Source: Rana temporaria (lineage: Eukaryota > Chordata > Amphibia > Anura > Ranidae). From it: a stretch of 64,000 nt of DNA. The stretch lies in the NCBI RefSeq assembly GCF_905171775.1, contig NC_053494.1, positions 133,790,236 through 133,854,235 of the forward strand, given 5' to 3'. How positions within the stretch are numbered: position 1 is the stretch's first letter; each line of letters starts with the position of its first letter. The translations under genes were made by a program, and so were the position numbers. Positions 33,851 to 45,080 of this stretch are shown in pieces. The notes under the pieces were generated by a model, which had not been told where the DNA came from, searched no databases, and saw nothing but the letters and a program-made list of their open reading frames with translations.

Positions 33851-34423
33851 GCAGTGAGTTATCCACAAGCCCCAAACATTTCCCCTGGTGTGGCCATTAT
33901 TATTTGTTACTTATGTACCAAGTCACTCTGTTCTCGTCTTCGGCTATGCTCATTTCATTTATGCACACTACCAAACTTTAGCCAGTGTGTGAAAAATTTG
34001 GGAACAAGATGCGCTAAGCACATATAAAAATCTCAATGGTAATGAGTGATAAACAATTGATAAATAAAAGCAGCAACTCTCCTGTAAATAACAAAACAGC
34101 AAGGCACAAATGAAAAAATAGAATTGCGCTAAAAGCTCAGCATAAACATAGCTCAGCAATTCATAAGAATGTGGTGTCCGTTTAATAAACTGAGAAGTTT
34201 TTTCTCAGTTCAGTTCTCGGCAGTTCTCAGAGGAAAATGATCTCCTCTACAGCCGGTTTAATAAACTGAGAACTTGAATTCTCAGAGGGAGAACAGAGAA
34301 GAAGTCTTTCCTCTGAAAATGGCCGAGATCTGTGTAAAAGTGGGTGGGCTGCCTGTAATCTTGTGAGATATTGTGAGATTACAGTGCAGCCAAGTTCAAA
34401 AAGTGAAACTAAAAGAACATCTA

Positions 34424-34985
34424 CCGTCTTTATCGGCGTATACCGCGCACTTTTTCCCCTTAAAATCAGGGGGAAATCGTGGGTGCGCAATATACACCGA
34501 TCCTCCTCAGAGACAGCCGATCCTTGCTGTCTCTGAGCGCCGCCAACAAAGCCCGACAAAGACCGAGCCGAGCCATGTGTACTGCGCACTCGGCTAGGCC
34601 GCAGCCACGCGAGAGGAGCCGAGAGAAGCCAAGAGAAGCCAAGAGGAGCCGAGAGGAGCCGAACACACCGGAAATCCGGCTCTGCACAGCTCGACCGAGG
34701 CGCCAAATTCAACGCTGCAACCCCCGGCAGATGGACGCGATGGACACTGACAAGGCTGGACGGACCGGCAGACGGACGCGACGGACACCGACAAGGCTGG
34801 ATGGACCCAGTGCAAGGCCACAGACGGACGCCGGACAAGGTCGCCGATGGACGCCGGGCAAGACAGCAGACGGACATCGACAAGGCTGGATGGGCCCCAC
34901 GCAAGGCCGCAGACGGACGCCGGACAAGGCCACCGATGGACGTCGACAGCAGACTGACACCGACAAGGCTGGGCGTAGGTTACGT
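34424..34985. repeat. GC-rich repeat with minisatellite
   Basis: It opens with ttatcggcgtataccgcgca, which resembles the end style of the element at 43731-44521 and suggests a terminal-repeat element lacking its right end. From about 34730 to 34985 a diverged tandem array repeats gacaaggctgga and cagacggacgccggacaag. Long open frames on both strands here (up to 225 codons on the minus strand) follow from this repetition and from the absence of stop triplets in the array. I do not call them genes. Confidence 0.65.
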
Positions 34986-34989
34986 TCAC

Positions 34990-35326
34990 GTCGTAGGCAG
35001 TGATCCGTCGTATCTTAGGGAGTAGTTCCGACGTGATTCTGAGCATGCGCACAGTGATGCGGCCACGGGACGGCACGCGCGCCGTTCATTTTAAGTACTT
35101 CTATGGCGCTTGCTCCATCATTTGCATGGGTCACGCCTCATTAGCATGGCTCACGCCCACTTCCACCTACGCTGGCTTACGCCGAGGAAACCCAGCGTAT
35201 CTTTAAAAGCGAGTGGGAGCAAGTGCTTGGTGAATCCAGTGCTTGCCTCTGTGCGCTGCGTCGGCGTAGCGTAGATTAGATACGCTACGACCGTATAAAT
35301 ATGCGCCGATGTATGTGAATCCGGGC
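34990..35326. mobile_element. GGGCC-family MITE, right part
   Basis: CpG-rich sequence ending gtgaatccgggcc followed by tat. The ending matches the right terminus of the family at 20321-21011. The interior contains gcgtagcgtagattagatac. The left terminus is missing. Confidence 0.55.
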
Positions 35327-35423
35327 CTATATATGTATATATACACAAACAAATGAATATATATAAATACTGTATATATGTGTGTATGTATATATATATA
35401 CACACACATATTTATATACACAG

Positions 35424-35460
<37 letters not shown>

Positions 35461-35471
35461 GTATATATACA

Positions 35472-35509
<38 letters not shown>

Positions 35510-35535
35510 TATCTATATACATATATATATAATAG
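35327..35535. repeat. TA/CA microsatellite
   Basis: Alternating TA and CA dinucleotide runs, with interruptions such as acagtatatata. Open frames rich in Ile and Tyr are artefacts of this. Confidence 0.9.
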
Positions 35536-36231
35536 TGTTGTTAATATTCATTTTTAACCCACTGGTGCTGATATTAGGAAGAAATAAGCCTTCTTCCTCT
35601 TATCACACCAGCTTCTCTCCCAGATTCTCCACCTCTAAGCTGGTGAATCTGGAAGGGAGATATTTCAGTGGAAGGGCTGTGAAATCTTCAGATCTCAGTC
35701 TATTAAACTGGCCGTTTTGTGACAAAACAGCTATGTGCTGTGATGAGAAGCAGAGAACATGTTCTCTGCTCCTTATCTCAGTTTATTAAACCGGTAATGC
35801 TCTTTGATAAGCGGTGATCATCATGATCTCGGCTTATCACGGTTTATTAGACATACACCTAAAAGTCCACCAGTGTTCATAACTAAGGGCTTATTCATAT
35901 GTTCCATCCACCAATTCCGTGAGTGAGTGCCACAACCATAAGAGATCGATGTCTCCTTACCAGATACAAATGACCCTCCATTACAGAGGGTCATAAATTG
36001 CCCATAACAGCTCTAATCTTTGATCAGGACTGCATCTAACGTCCAGTGTGCTCATATCCGTTGACTCCACTCGAACAGGTGTATGGACTATTTCATAAAA
36101 GATAAAAGCTCCATATTATGTAAAACCTTAGATGTTTTTATTAAGTTTAAATACAGATGCATACATGCAGAGAGACCCATCCTTCTAAGGTACAATGGTG
36201 ATACAGCGTGAGGTGACGTCAGCACGTCGCT

Positions 36232-36276
36232 CCACCCTACGCGTTTCGTGATAGTTCACGTTGTCCAGGGGCCAGT
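36232..36276 (-). other. Hammerhead-like remnant with GAAACGCGT core
   Basis: On the minus strand: CCC, then CTGGACA where CUGANGA is expected, a stem GTGA-acta-TCAC, GAAAC, then GC, GTA and GGG. The flanking CCC and GGG can pair as stem I, and AC-GC-GT forms a minimal stem III. The first box is mutated, so activity is unlikely. It lies about 0.85 kb from Penelope-like coding remains but on the opposite strand. Confidence 0.3.
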
Positions 36277-36514
36277 GTCTGCCTAGCTGCTATGAACTAC
36301 TTTTCTTTTAAAGTGTGGGATTTATTGTGACAGAGTTGCTTTAAACAGCTGGGGAACAGGGCCATTAGACTGAAACAAAGGCATAGCTATATAGAACTTT
36401 GTCACTGGTTCTGCAGTTGTTTAACTTGATAAGCATTGATGAATTAAACTGAAACTCCAAACAAGTCATTTTCATTTCTTGCACAATGGAGCAAGGTTTT
36501 TATTGGGGCTTATT

Positions 36515-36785
36515 TGAGAGCTGAAAGTGCAGGAACTGAGGCTCATCTAAGGTGTAATGGTGCAGGAATTGGGCTGATCGAAGGTTTGAGGGTGCAGGAA
36601 TTGGGGTGATCTAAGGTTTGATGGTGCAGGAATTGGGGTGATCTGAAGTTTGATGGTGCAGGAATTTGGCTGACCCGAGGTGTGAAGGTGCAGAAACTGG
36701 GGCTGATCTGAGGTGTGAAGGGGCAGAAATTGGGGTGATTAAATGTGTAAAGGTTCAGAAAATTAAGGTGATCTGAGGTTACCAT
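36515..36785. repeat. Minisatellite with unit of about 33 bp
   Basis: Seven or so diverged copies of a unit built on ggtgcaggaattggggtgat and ctaaggtttgat. The minus-strand frame through it is an 11-residue repeat rich in Pro and Ser, which I regard as non-coding. Confidence 0.85.
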
Positions 36786-37110
36786 TTGATTTAATACTTT
36801 CCATTGATCTTTGAAAGCTTAATATTAATTTCTTATTATTATTAAAGTCATTTACTGTATAGCATTTACTTTAAAGTTGCTGGTACTCTCACTTTCTTTG
36901 AAAACCCTTTTCGGTACACTATGCTTGAAAGCATGCCCATCCCTGCTCTAGAGTGTATAGGCAAACAATCAGGTAACAGGTTCTGTGTTCTACAGTGATA
37001 TGCAGTATGTAAATTATTTAAACTACAGTTTTGAACCGACAACCAGCTCTTTGTCAGTCCAAATATAAAGATACAAATACATAATTTCAACAGTTCCTTA
37101 AAAGAAAAGC

Positions 37111-37950
37111 ATGACCAAAGCTCTTTTGGGCATCCTTCTCATGTGGGTCACAGGATTGCACTTATTCTACTCAGCTGATATCAAGTGGTCCCTAGCCAGG
37201 GCTTATTCTATTGCTCTCTACAAAAATAGACATGAGTTACTACACAATAAAAATATATATAAAAAGAACAGCAGAGTGACCCCTAAAAAACCTTCATTGG
37301 TACTTTCCTATAACCTGGAGTTCAAACAAATCAAGCACGTAATACAGAAATATTCACAGGTGCTATCCAATGATCGGGTATGTGCCTGAATACTAGATCA
37401 GGGCATTGACTTTGTAGCCATAAAGTCAAAATCCCTGGGCAATTATTTGGCCCCTAGTCTATTTTGATCCAGCAGTGCACAAACCCAATCATTTACCTGG
37501 ATGCACTTCAGAGGGAATTTCAGATGTGGTCCTTCAGAATGTCTCTGATGTTGGGCCAGGATGTTGTTTCAAGCAATGACAGAATTTTTTTAATTAATAT
37601 TTTTTTTTTATTGTAACACTTCATATGTAGTCGATGTCATTACATGTGCTGCTTGCTATATAAACAATATGTGGGAAGAATGATTAGAAGACTGTGGGAT
37701 AGATTTACAGAACATCTGGGAGATATTAGGTTGAATAAATCTACAAATGTTGCAAGACACTTTAATAGTCTACATAATGGAGATGTGTCCCTAGTTAAGG
37801 TCCAGACAATAGAGAAAGTAACAATATTATTAAGGGGAGGGGATATTTTCCACCTCTTATGTAAAAGAAAAGTATTCAGGGTATTTAAATTACAAAGTAG
37901 AATACCTAATGGATTCAATTATGAATGGGATGTGACTCACTATTATGATT
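37111..37950 (+). pseudogene. Penelope-like element: late RT region and GIY-YIG endonuclease remnant
   Basis: Penelope-like elements encode one protein with a reverse transcriptase followed by a GIY-YIG endonuclease. At 37111-37389 the translation carries KPSLVLSYNLEFKQIKHVIQ and a following ILD-type segment, like the region after the RT palm. A stop at 37387 and frame shifts follow. At 37644-37952 the phrase YVGRMIRRLWDRFTEH matches the endonuclease core, where Y-V-G supplies the second half of the GIY-YIG motif and the arginine is the expected catalytic type. RHFNSLHNGD follows, as in the family. The copy is dead: it has internal stops, and the RT catalytic part is not seen. Confidence 0.75.
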
Positions 37951-38004
37951 AGTTTACATTATTTTGGATGAATTATTTCTTGCATTTTGATTACTCTAGT
38001 CATG

Positions 38005-38007
<3 letters not shown>

Positions 38008-38072
<65 letters not shown>
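38008..38072. repeat. (TA)n microsatellite
   Basis: An uninterrupted TA array. It borders the stem-loop repeat that follows. Confidence 0.95.
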
Positions 38073-38073
<1 letters not shown>

Positions 38074-38078
<5 letters not shown>

Positions 38079-38290
38079 TGAAAAAAGTTCAAGAGTTGCT
38101 GCACTTAAAATCGTTTCTTTATTTTTTAAATATCTTCATAAAGGTTATATACCAAAAAAGTATTCAAGATCTTCAGACGTGAATGATAATATCCGTTTCG
38201 GGCTTACATGCTTACGCCCTTCCTCAGATCAAGTCAGAAAAATAAAGAAACTATTTTAAGTGCAGCAACTCTTGAACTTTTTTCATATAT
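38074..38290. repeat. Stem-loop repeat between TA arrays
   Basis: The left arm (38074-38127) carries gttcaagagttgctgcactt and the right arm (38237-38290) its complement, about 54 bases each with few mismatches. The loop holds a hammerhead-like core on the minus strand (38190-38230): CTGAGGA, then GGGC and GCCC as a stem, then GAAAC. The stem III bases (GGAT) do not pair as required. Both sides of the unit abut TA runs. Confidence 0.75.
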
Positions 38291-38359
38291 ATATATATGG
38301 TCGGTGGGAAGACCTGTTTGCTGGCACTTGTTGTACACCGGGTTCAGTTCTCCTCTACT

Positions 38360-38363
38360 TCTT

Positions 38364-38408
<45 letters not shown>
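38360..38408. repeat. (TA)n microsatellite
   Basis: A pure TA array of about 45 bases. Confidence 0.95.
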
Positions 38409-39229
38409 TTGTTTACTTTTTGATTTTACTTGCGTTGTGTTTTTTCTGTTTGTTTGGAGCAGAGCCAATTAAGCACTTTCATGTCATTCAGCTGTCTTAT
38501 TACTATCCAAAGCATGTGACTATTAGTGCTAAGGGGTTATGACTAAGCAAAGAAATTTGTGAAACGCATCAACAATGCTCCCCTCTATGCTGTAACCTTG
38601 ATGGTTTTTCATGTTGGGTGTTTTTATACCAATAAAGCATTTTTCCTTATCTTTGGAGTGCGGTCAATCATTTTGTCTCCTGCATCAGTTACCCAGATCA
38701 CAGACTGGACCTGCGCCTGATCATTAAGGAAGGTATTACCATCACCGGGAGTGGTGTTACTCCCTGTTTGTTGTTAGCCAATAGCTAAAGCCCGTTGTTG
38801 TCTGAAATCACAGAGGCACTCCACACTCTGGAGAGGTCCTGAAAATAATGGCTGTATCTACTCAGATGTCTTGAAGGCAGCTCAGCGTTCCACTGACAGC
38901 CTGAGGCAGCATCTCCCATCCCCTCTCCTGCCTGGTGCTCCAGTAAGCATTGGAGGGCGGTGGACACAGGAGTGACTGACAGGAACCACTCTGTGGTCAG
39001 AGATGACCTGAGAACTGAGCAATCAATGGTTATATGATCATTCAGTCCGTAAAGCTCTGAAGATCCGGCATAGAACGCATGCATCGGTGATGTAACTGAC
39101 TCCATGAAGGGTGACTATCTCCTAAACGGTGCACATTTAGGAGATAATCATTTTACCTACAAGTTAGCCTTATTTGTAGGCTAACCTGTAAGTAAAAATG
39201 ACCAAGTGGGATTTACTACCGCTTTAAGT
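38409..39229. other. Possible Penelope 3' tail, then a TTAA-type repeat end
   Basis: At 38560 gtgaaacgcatcaac is a degraded version of the GAAACGC motif discussed above, followed by an aataaa signal near 38631. From about 38780 the sequence is GC-richer and ends at 39226-39229 with ggatttactaccgctttaa, resembling the right end of a TTAA-type MITE. Its left end was not identified. Confidence 0.4.
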
Positions 39230-40302
39230 AATCCCACCGATCAAAAAATAAATTAAAAAAATTAAAACCATGTTATAATAACTCTGTAGATACAATACAA
39301 CAGCATAAACATGAAAACAAACAAATTATAATGACAAGGAATGTAGAGGAATTGTATCCCATGCACGGATAAAGAATAATCGCCTGCTGAAAAATAATAA
39401 AAATTATAATAATAATCAAAAACATTATAACAAAGTATATACTGTAATTACAAAAAAATATATATGAAATTATTAATAAAACATAAATAATGAAAACATA
39501 AAAAAATATTGTAGACCAATAAAATTATATGAAAAAATATAAATAAAACAAAATAAAACTATGAAAACTATAACTGTAAAAATGCAAAAAATAGAAAAGG
39601 AAAAAACATGTTTTTGTAAAAATTACAACTAATAAATCTCACAAAAATAAATATAAATTCAGTCCTTTTGGATGCAAGATTTTAAGTTATAAATCTACTT
39701 GATGTCCTCACATTTCAGCTTGTGCTCACAATCACACCCCTGTTTCAAAGTTAGGACAGAGTCTATGGACATGTACCTCAGCTGAGACATAAAATGCCCC
39801 CCGTAACAAAATGGCAAGCAAGCGATAACTCCACTTATTTTCTCCTAACAGAATTTGTGTCAAGCAATTCTATCCTTGAGCTACTGAGTGGTTTCACTGA
39901 CATAATAAAGTCTGCAAGGACATTTAATTAAATTTAGCACATAGGAACTCTGACATATCAGATGTTGTTTGATATCAATAGAGTAACCTTGGTGTGGATG
40001 ACTGAAATATGAACCCTTAATCATGTTAGTGTAGTGTGTACAAGATAAAACAAGGTACCATGGGTGTTCTGTCCTCCACTGGCAGTCGATAATTGTATCT
40101 GATCAAATGATTGTAAAATGTATGGCCCTGGCGAAATTACTGTATAGGAGATTTAATAAATTCCAGAACCATATAGTTCTCCCTAAAATTATGCAGTTCT
40201 TCTTAATACAAACAAATAACTTATATTGTATTACATTGATAGACAAAAGGAATACATGAACATCCACTGCTAATACCAGAGGGGATACAACCATGAGAAC
40301 TC
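39230..40302. other. AT-rich low-complexity stretch
   Basis: A- and T-dominated sequence, especially 39240-39650 with many aataaaa words, then ordinary AT-rich sequence. No gene or element ends are visible. Confidence 0.6.
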
Positions 40303-40305
40303 TCA

Positions 40306-40575
40306 GGCCTCGTACACACGTCCGAGAAACTCGACGGGCAAAACACATCGTTTTGCTTGTCGAGTTCCTTGTGAAGCCGCCGAGGATCTCGGCGAGCCAA
40401 GTTTCCCCATTGACTAATGAGGAAATAGAGAACATGTTCTCTATTTGGCTCGACGAGTTCCTCGTCGGTTTCCTCGGCCAAAAGTGTACACACGACCGGT
40501 TTCCTCGGCAGAATACGGCTCCCATCGAGTTTCTGGCTGAATTCTGCCGAGAAACTCGGTTGTGTGTACGGGGCC
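40306..40575. mobile_element. CGTACACACG-family MITE, TCA duplication
   Basis: TCA at 40303-40305 and 40576-40578 bounds GGCCTCGTACACACG and TGTGTGTACGGGGCC. The interior is a dense set of ctcgtcg and cgaggaa words. Related copies lie at 49894-50502 and 61481-61688. Confidence 0.88.
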
Positions 40576-41192
40576 TCAGACTGAGTAAGTTGAATCTCTA
40601 TAGCCATAGAGGATGTTGGGAAAAACCTGTTTCCATTAATTTGCATTTCATCTCTTAACCTCTCTGGCGGTATGATTCTTTCAGAAAAAAACATGCTGAA
40701 AGCGGTACCATTATTTGCAAGGAAATTTGGCGTTTTATATTGTAGGTCTGTCATTTTTAGAAATAACTCACTTAAATCTGACCAAACAAGATTCTAATAG
40801 GCATCCCGGGTATGACATTTTTTTAAAAACAAAATTATAAATTATAATATAATAAATAATTATAAATAATTATAACAAATAATAATATAATTATAATAAA
40901 AATTATTCAATACTGTAATCAAATCAAAATCACTGAAATTTGCTCAGTTTCAGAATTGTTGCTGTCATTATTTTTTTTTTTTATGACGAATTTCCCCACA
41001 AATCGCTATGGCACAATTCTTACTTTTTTGAATTTGGCGCCGTTCTCCGCTCCCGTGCGTCGTAACGTCGCAGGGAACGGAGATCGCCGTCACACAGAGG
41101 CACTGTGTGAATCGAGCGAGGTCCCGCTCGCTCACACAGCGCGGTGGCATCGCTGGATCCAGGGACAAGGTAAGTAAACCAAGCCTGTGGAT

Positions 41193-41345
41193 CAGTGGCG
41201 GCTGGTGCTCTATTTTTTTGGGGGGGCGCAAACAAAACCCCAGTCAGGCCCCCTCCCCCCCCCCCCCCCCGCCACTCGCAGACAATGGGACCTGCAGACA
41301 GACAGAGAGACAGATAGATAGATAGACAGACAGATAATAAAACAA

Positions 41346-41386
<41 letters not shown>

Positions 41387-41429
41387 GATAGATAATTAGA
41401 TAGATAAATAGATAATTAGGCAGATAGCT

Positions 41430-41470
<41 letters not shown>

Positions 41471-41714
41471 GGGAGGGGGAGGGAGCGAGAGATAGAGCTA
41501 TATATAATTAGATAGATAATTAGATAGACAGACAGACAGATAGATAGATAGAGAGACATAGCTAGATAGAGCTATAGATAAATAGATAATTAAACAGATA
41601 GATAGATGGAGGGAGGGGGAGAGAGATAGAGCTATAGATAATTAGATAGATAGATAATTAGACATACAGATAGATAATTAGACAGACATATAGATATAGA
41701 TAATTAGATAGATC

Positions 41715-41764
<50 letters not shown>

Positions 41765-41802
41765 CAGACAGACAGATATAGATAGATAATTAGATAGAGA
41801 GC

Positions 41803-41868
<66 letters not shown>

Positions 41869-42013
41869 GCTGTAGATAGATAAAGAGATAGAGCTGTAGA
41901 TAGATAATTAAACAGACAGATATATAGATATAGATAGATAATTAGATGGATATAGATAGATAGATAGATAATCAGACAGACAGCTAGCTATAGATAATTA
42001 GATAGACAGACAA

Positions 42014-42054
<41 letters not shown>

Positions 42055-42197
42055 GACATAGAGATATAGATAGATAGATAGATAGATAGAGACATAGAGC
42101 TATAGATAGATAGATAGATAGATAGATAATTAAACAGACAGACAGATAGATATAGATAGATAATTAGATAGATAAATAGATAATTAGGCAGATAGCT

Positions 42198-42242
<45 letters not shown>

Positions 42243-42320
42243 TAAACAGACAGATAGATATAGATAGACAGACAGATAATTAGATAGATAAATAGATAGA
42301 TAATTAGACAGAGGTAGCTA

Positions 42321-42361
<41 letters not shown>

Positions 42362-42380
42362 GACATAGATAGATAGAGAC

Positions 42381-42411
<31 letters not shown>

Positions 42412-42638
42412 TAGATCTATAGAGAGAGAGAGAGATAGATCTATAGAGAGAGAGAGAGATAGATCTATAGAGAGAGAGAGAGAGATAGAGCTATAGATAG
42501 ATAGATAGAGACATAGATAGATAGAGACATAGAGCTATAGATAGAGAGATAGATAGATAGATAGATAGAGAGAGATAGATAGATCTATAGATCGAGAGAT
42601 AGATAGATAGAGCTATAGATAGAGCTATAGATAGAGCT

Positions 42639-42691
<53 letters not shown>

Positions 42692-42700
42692 GCTATAGAG

Positions 42701-42745
<45 letters not shown>

Positions 42746-43487
42746 TGGCTATAGATAGATAGAGAGATAGATAGATAATTAAACAGATAGACAGACAGAG
42801 AGAGAGAGAGAGAGAGAGAGAGGGGACAGGCAGGACAGTCAGATAGATTAGATAGGCAGACAGAGATAAGAGATTTGTAAAGCACAGCTGCAGGACGCAG
42901 GTACTCTAAGCCCTCACACACATACAGGAGATGTGAAGCACGGCACCCTCCCCCTCCCTCCTGTCCTCTCTCAGTCCGATCACAGTACAGGCTGAGCATA
43001 CAGCATAAGGTGCTGGACATGATGGGGTGGACAGGGACACTGGACAGGACAGACAATGAGACAAATAAAGTATTTTAATAAAGTTAATTACCTTAGTCCT
43101 CCTGGAGTCAAAAGCGAAAGTAACACTGCCCTGGGGAAAGCACCGCCCATTTCCTTCTGCAGTGAGGAAGCAGCAGGACCCAATTAGAGAGGAGAGTGGA
43201 GACACTGGAGAGTGATTGGCTCATGGCGCACAGCACATAGCCACAGAGCTTAAAAAAAAACTGCAAATGAAGCGTCTTGCCTGCTGCATTGGCATGACGC
43301 TTCAATGATGCTATAGCAGTGCTCCGAGTCTTTGACCGGCGCTCACCCTGAACATGCACCGTCTTAAAGGACCTTTTTTTTTTCTTAAAGGGCCCAAAAA
43401 AAATTTTTTTTTTTTTTTTTTTTTTTTACTGGCTTTGGGGAGAGGGGGGGCGGCGCCCATGCGCCCCCTATGGACGGGCCGCCACTG
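41193..43487. mobile_element. hAT element with GATA expansion, 8-bp duplication
   Basis: The exact 8-bp repeat ctgtggat flanks it (41185-41192 and 43488-43495). The ends are CAGTGGCGGC and GCCGCCACTG. The left 100 bp are followed by about 1.5 kb of GATA-type microsatellite, and the right 600 bp are mostly unique, ending in a poly-A/T tract and gcgccccctatggacgg. There is no transposase, so it is a non-autonomous hAT that has grown mainly through its microsatellite. Confidence 0.92.
41300..42825. repeat. GATA/GACA microsatellite, about 1.5 kb
   Basis: Long runs of gata, broken by gaca, gataatta, gagagaga and agctata variants. The variants recur in higher-order blocks, for example gataattagacagacag. 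Minus-strand frames rich in Leu, Ser and Tyr (YLSI repeats) are artefacts. Confidence 0.95.
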
Positions 43488-43730
43488 CTGTGGATCTAGC
43501 GAGGCAAGCCCGAGTCTGACTCGGGGTTACCGCTCGCAGCAGGAAAATCTAACCCTGAGTCAGACTCGGGAATACCGCCAGGCAGGTTAATAGTGATAGT
43601 GATTTATTTTGTAAGGTTTGTTTTTCATTTTGAATTTTTTTCCCTTTTAAAACCCTTTTAAAAAATAAATTCTTACATTTATATATTTTTTGGTTTCATT
43701 TCATATTTGTTTTTATTTATAATTGTCTTA

Positions 43731-44521
43731 CCGTATTTTCCGGCGTATAAGACGACTTTTTGGATGCAAAAAAATGCATCCAAAGTCGGGGGTCGTCTTA
43801 TACACCGGTGACAGTCTCCGTCTGCTGCGAGCGTCCATGATTTAAAAGCCGCGCCTTCTTCTCAGACTGTCCTGTGATAGGCGGAACACAAATCTTCCCA
43901 GCAGCGCCTCTGATCTGTGTTCCTCCTATCACGGATGCCTTCTCATCCTCGGACGAGAGGACATCCATGATAGGCGGAACACAGAACAGAGGCGCTGCTG
44001 GGAAAATTTGTGTTCCGTCTATCACAGGACAGTCTGAGAAGAAGGCGCGGCTTTCAAATCATGGACGCTCGCAGCAGACGGAGACTGTGCTGCAAAACGT
44101 GAGGGATGGCACAGTGGGCGGGAAAGTGATGGCACAGTCGGGGCACAGTGGGGGCAAGTGATTGCACTGTGGGGGCAAGTGATGGCACTGTGGGGGCAAG
44201 TGATGGCACAGTGGGGGAAAGTGATGGCACTGTGGGGGCAAGTGATGGCACTGTGGGGGCAAGTAATGTAATGGCACAGTGGGGCATGTAATGTAATGGC
44301 ACAGTGGGGCATGTAATGTAATGGCACAGTGAGATTTGGAAAAAGCCTGTTTCTGTCAGCGGTTGTTTCTCTCAGCAGTTGTTCTGTGGCTACCCCTCAG
44401 CTTCCAGAAAGAAGGAAGGGGGTAGTCTTAAATGGCGAGTATATCCCAAAACCAAAATTTTTCCTGGAAAATTAGGGGGTTGTCTTATAAGCCCAGTCGT
44501 CTTATACGCCGGCAAATACGG
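43731..44521. mobile_element. TA-type terminal-repeat element, CCGTATTTTCCGGCG ends
   Basis: TA at 43729-43730 and 44522-44523 flanks CCGTATTTTCCGGCGTATAA and the complement CTTATACGCCGGCAAATACGG. Inside, 43810-44090 is itself palindromic around about 43950 (cagtctccgtctgctgcgag mirrored). A minisatellite follows at 44125-44335. It has no transposase. TA duplication points to Tc1/mariner-type mobilisation. Confidence 0.85.
44125..44335. repeat. Minisatellite, gggggcaagtgatggcactg unit
   Basis: About ten copies of a 20- to 21-bp unit, with variants gggcatgtaatgtaatggca near the end. It lies within the terminal-repeat element. Confidence 0.9.
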
Positions 44522-44854
44522 TACATTGTTTTTTTGGTGTATCATTATTGTATTACTTATTTTTATTACTTAATTTTTTAAATTTTGAGAGTATTTTGGT
44601 AATTTTCTTATAATAGTACTGTTAATATTTTTTTACAGGTGATAATTGCTTAACCTTGCCTGGAGGAAAATTGCTCTACATTTTTTATTGGTATATTTTA
44701 GGTTTTTATGTTTATACTGTTATCAGGTATATATAGAGTTTATGAATCTTAAAATTGTATGATTTCTGTTTATGCTGCAAATTGTATGATTTCTATTTAT
44801 GCTGCAACCTTTTTTTGTTTTACTTATATGGACAGTGGATTGCTGTACTGATCC

Positions 44855-45078
44855 CTGTTTAGAGATGATAGGAATATTTGATCATTCTTCCAGAATCGCA
44901 TTTGTGAGGTCAGGCACTGATGTTCGATGAGAAGGCCTGGCTCGCAGTCTCCGTTCTAATTCATTTTAAAGGTGTTATATCAGGTTGAGGTCAAGTCATC
45001 CCCCCCCCCCAAACTCGCTCATTCGTGTTTTTATGGACCTTTCTTTGTGCACTGATGCGCAGTCCTGTTGAAACAAGT
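44855..45078 (-). pseudogene. Tc1-like transposase C-terminal part, inverted half A
   Basis: On the minus strand the translation carries LFQQDCASVHKERSIKTRMS, the segment around the second catalytic Asp of a Tc1 transposase. Further left come degraded pieces of the C-terminal region that ends near gatcattcttccag. It continues on the far side of the L1 insertion at 47479-47645, where the same strand reads WGCFSGVGLGPLVPVEGN and then LPTLWEQFGDGPFLF. The two parts join in frame order at QQD. A poly-C tract and stops disable it. Confidence 0.75.
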
Positions 45079-45080
45079 GT

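Larger units (their letters stand above)
34171..35859. mobile_element. MITE with TTTAATAAACTGAGAA end, interrupted
   Basis: The left end gtgtccgtttaataaactga is matched by the complement of the right end at about 35835-35859 (cacggtttattagacataca). Subterminal sequence on both sides repeats ctcag and tttattaaac words (34240-34300 and 35690-35800). The middle, from about 34420 to 35535, is foreign: a second repeat with a minisatellite, a truncated GC-rich MITE and a microsatellite. Confidence 0.65.
40655..43590 (-). mobile_element. piggyBac-like MITE, copy 2, split by a hAT element
   Basis: TTAA at 40655-40658 and 43587-43590 bounds CCTCTCTGGCGGTAT and ATACCGCCAGGCAGG. The sequence is the reverse complement of copy 1 at 2672-3542. 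For example, gcgccgttctccgctcccg at 41037 answers cgggagcggagaacggcgc near 2903. About 240 bp present in copy 1 (2939-3179) is absent here. The part before 41185 and the part after 43487 join cleanly once the hAT insertion and one copy of its duplication are removed. Confidence 0.88.

Noticed and set aside
34227..34904. 225-codon minus-strand open frame as a gene
   Set aside because: It runs through a GC minisatellite and MITE sequence, with alternative long frames on both strands. Nothing in it looks like a domain.
36543..36785. Proline-rich repeat protein
   Set aside because: It is a translation of a 33-bp minisatellite without conserved start or context.
42637..43056. Leu-Ser-Tyr-Ile repeat protein on the minus strand
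   Set aside because: It is a translation of the GATA microsatellite.
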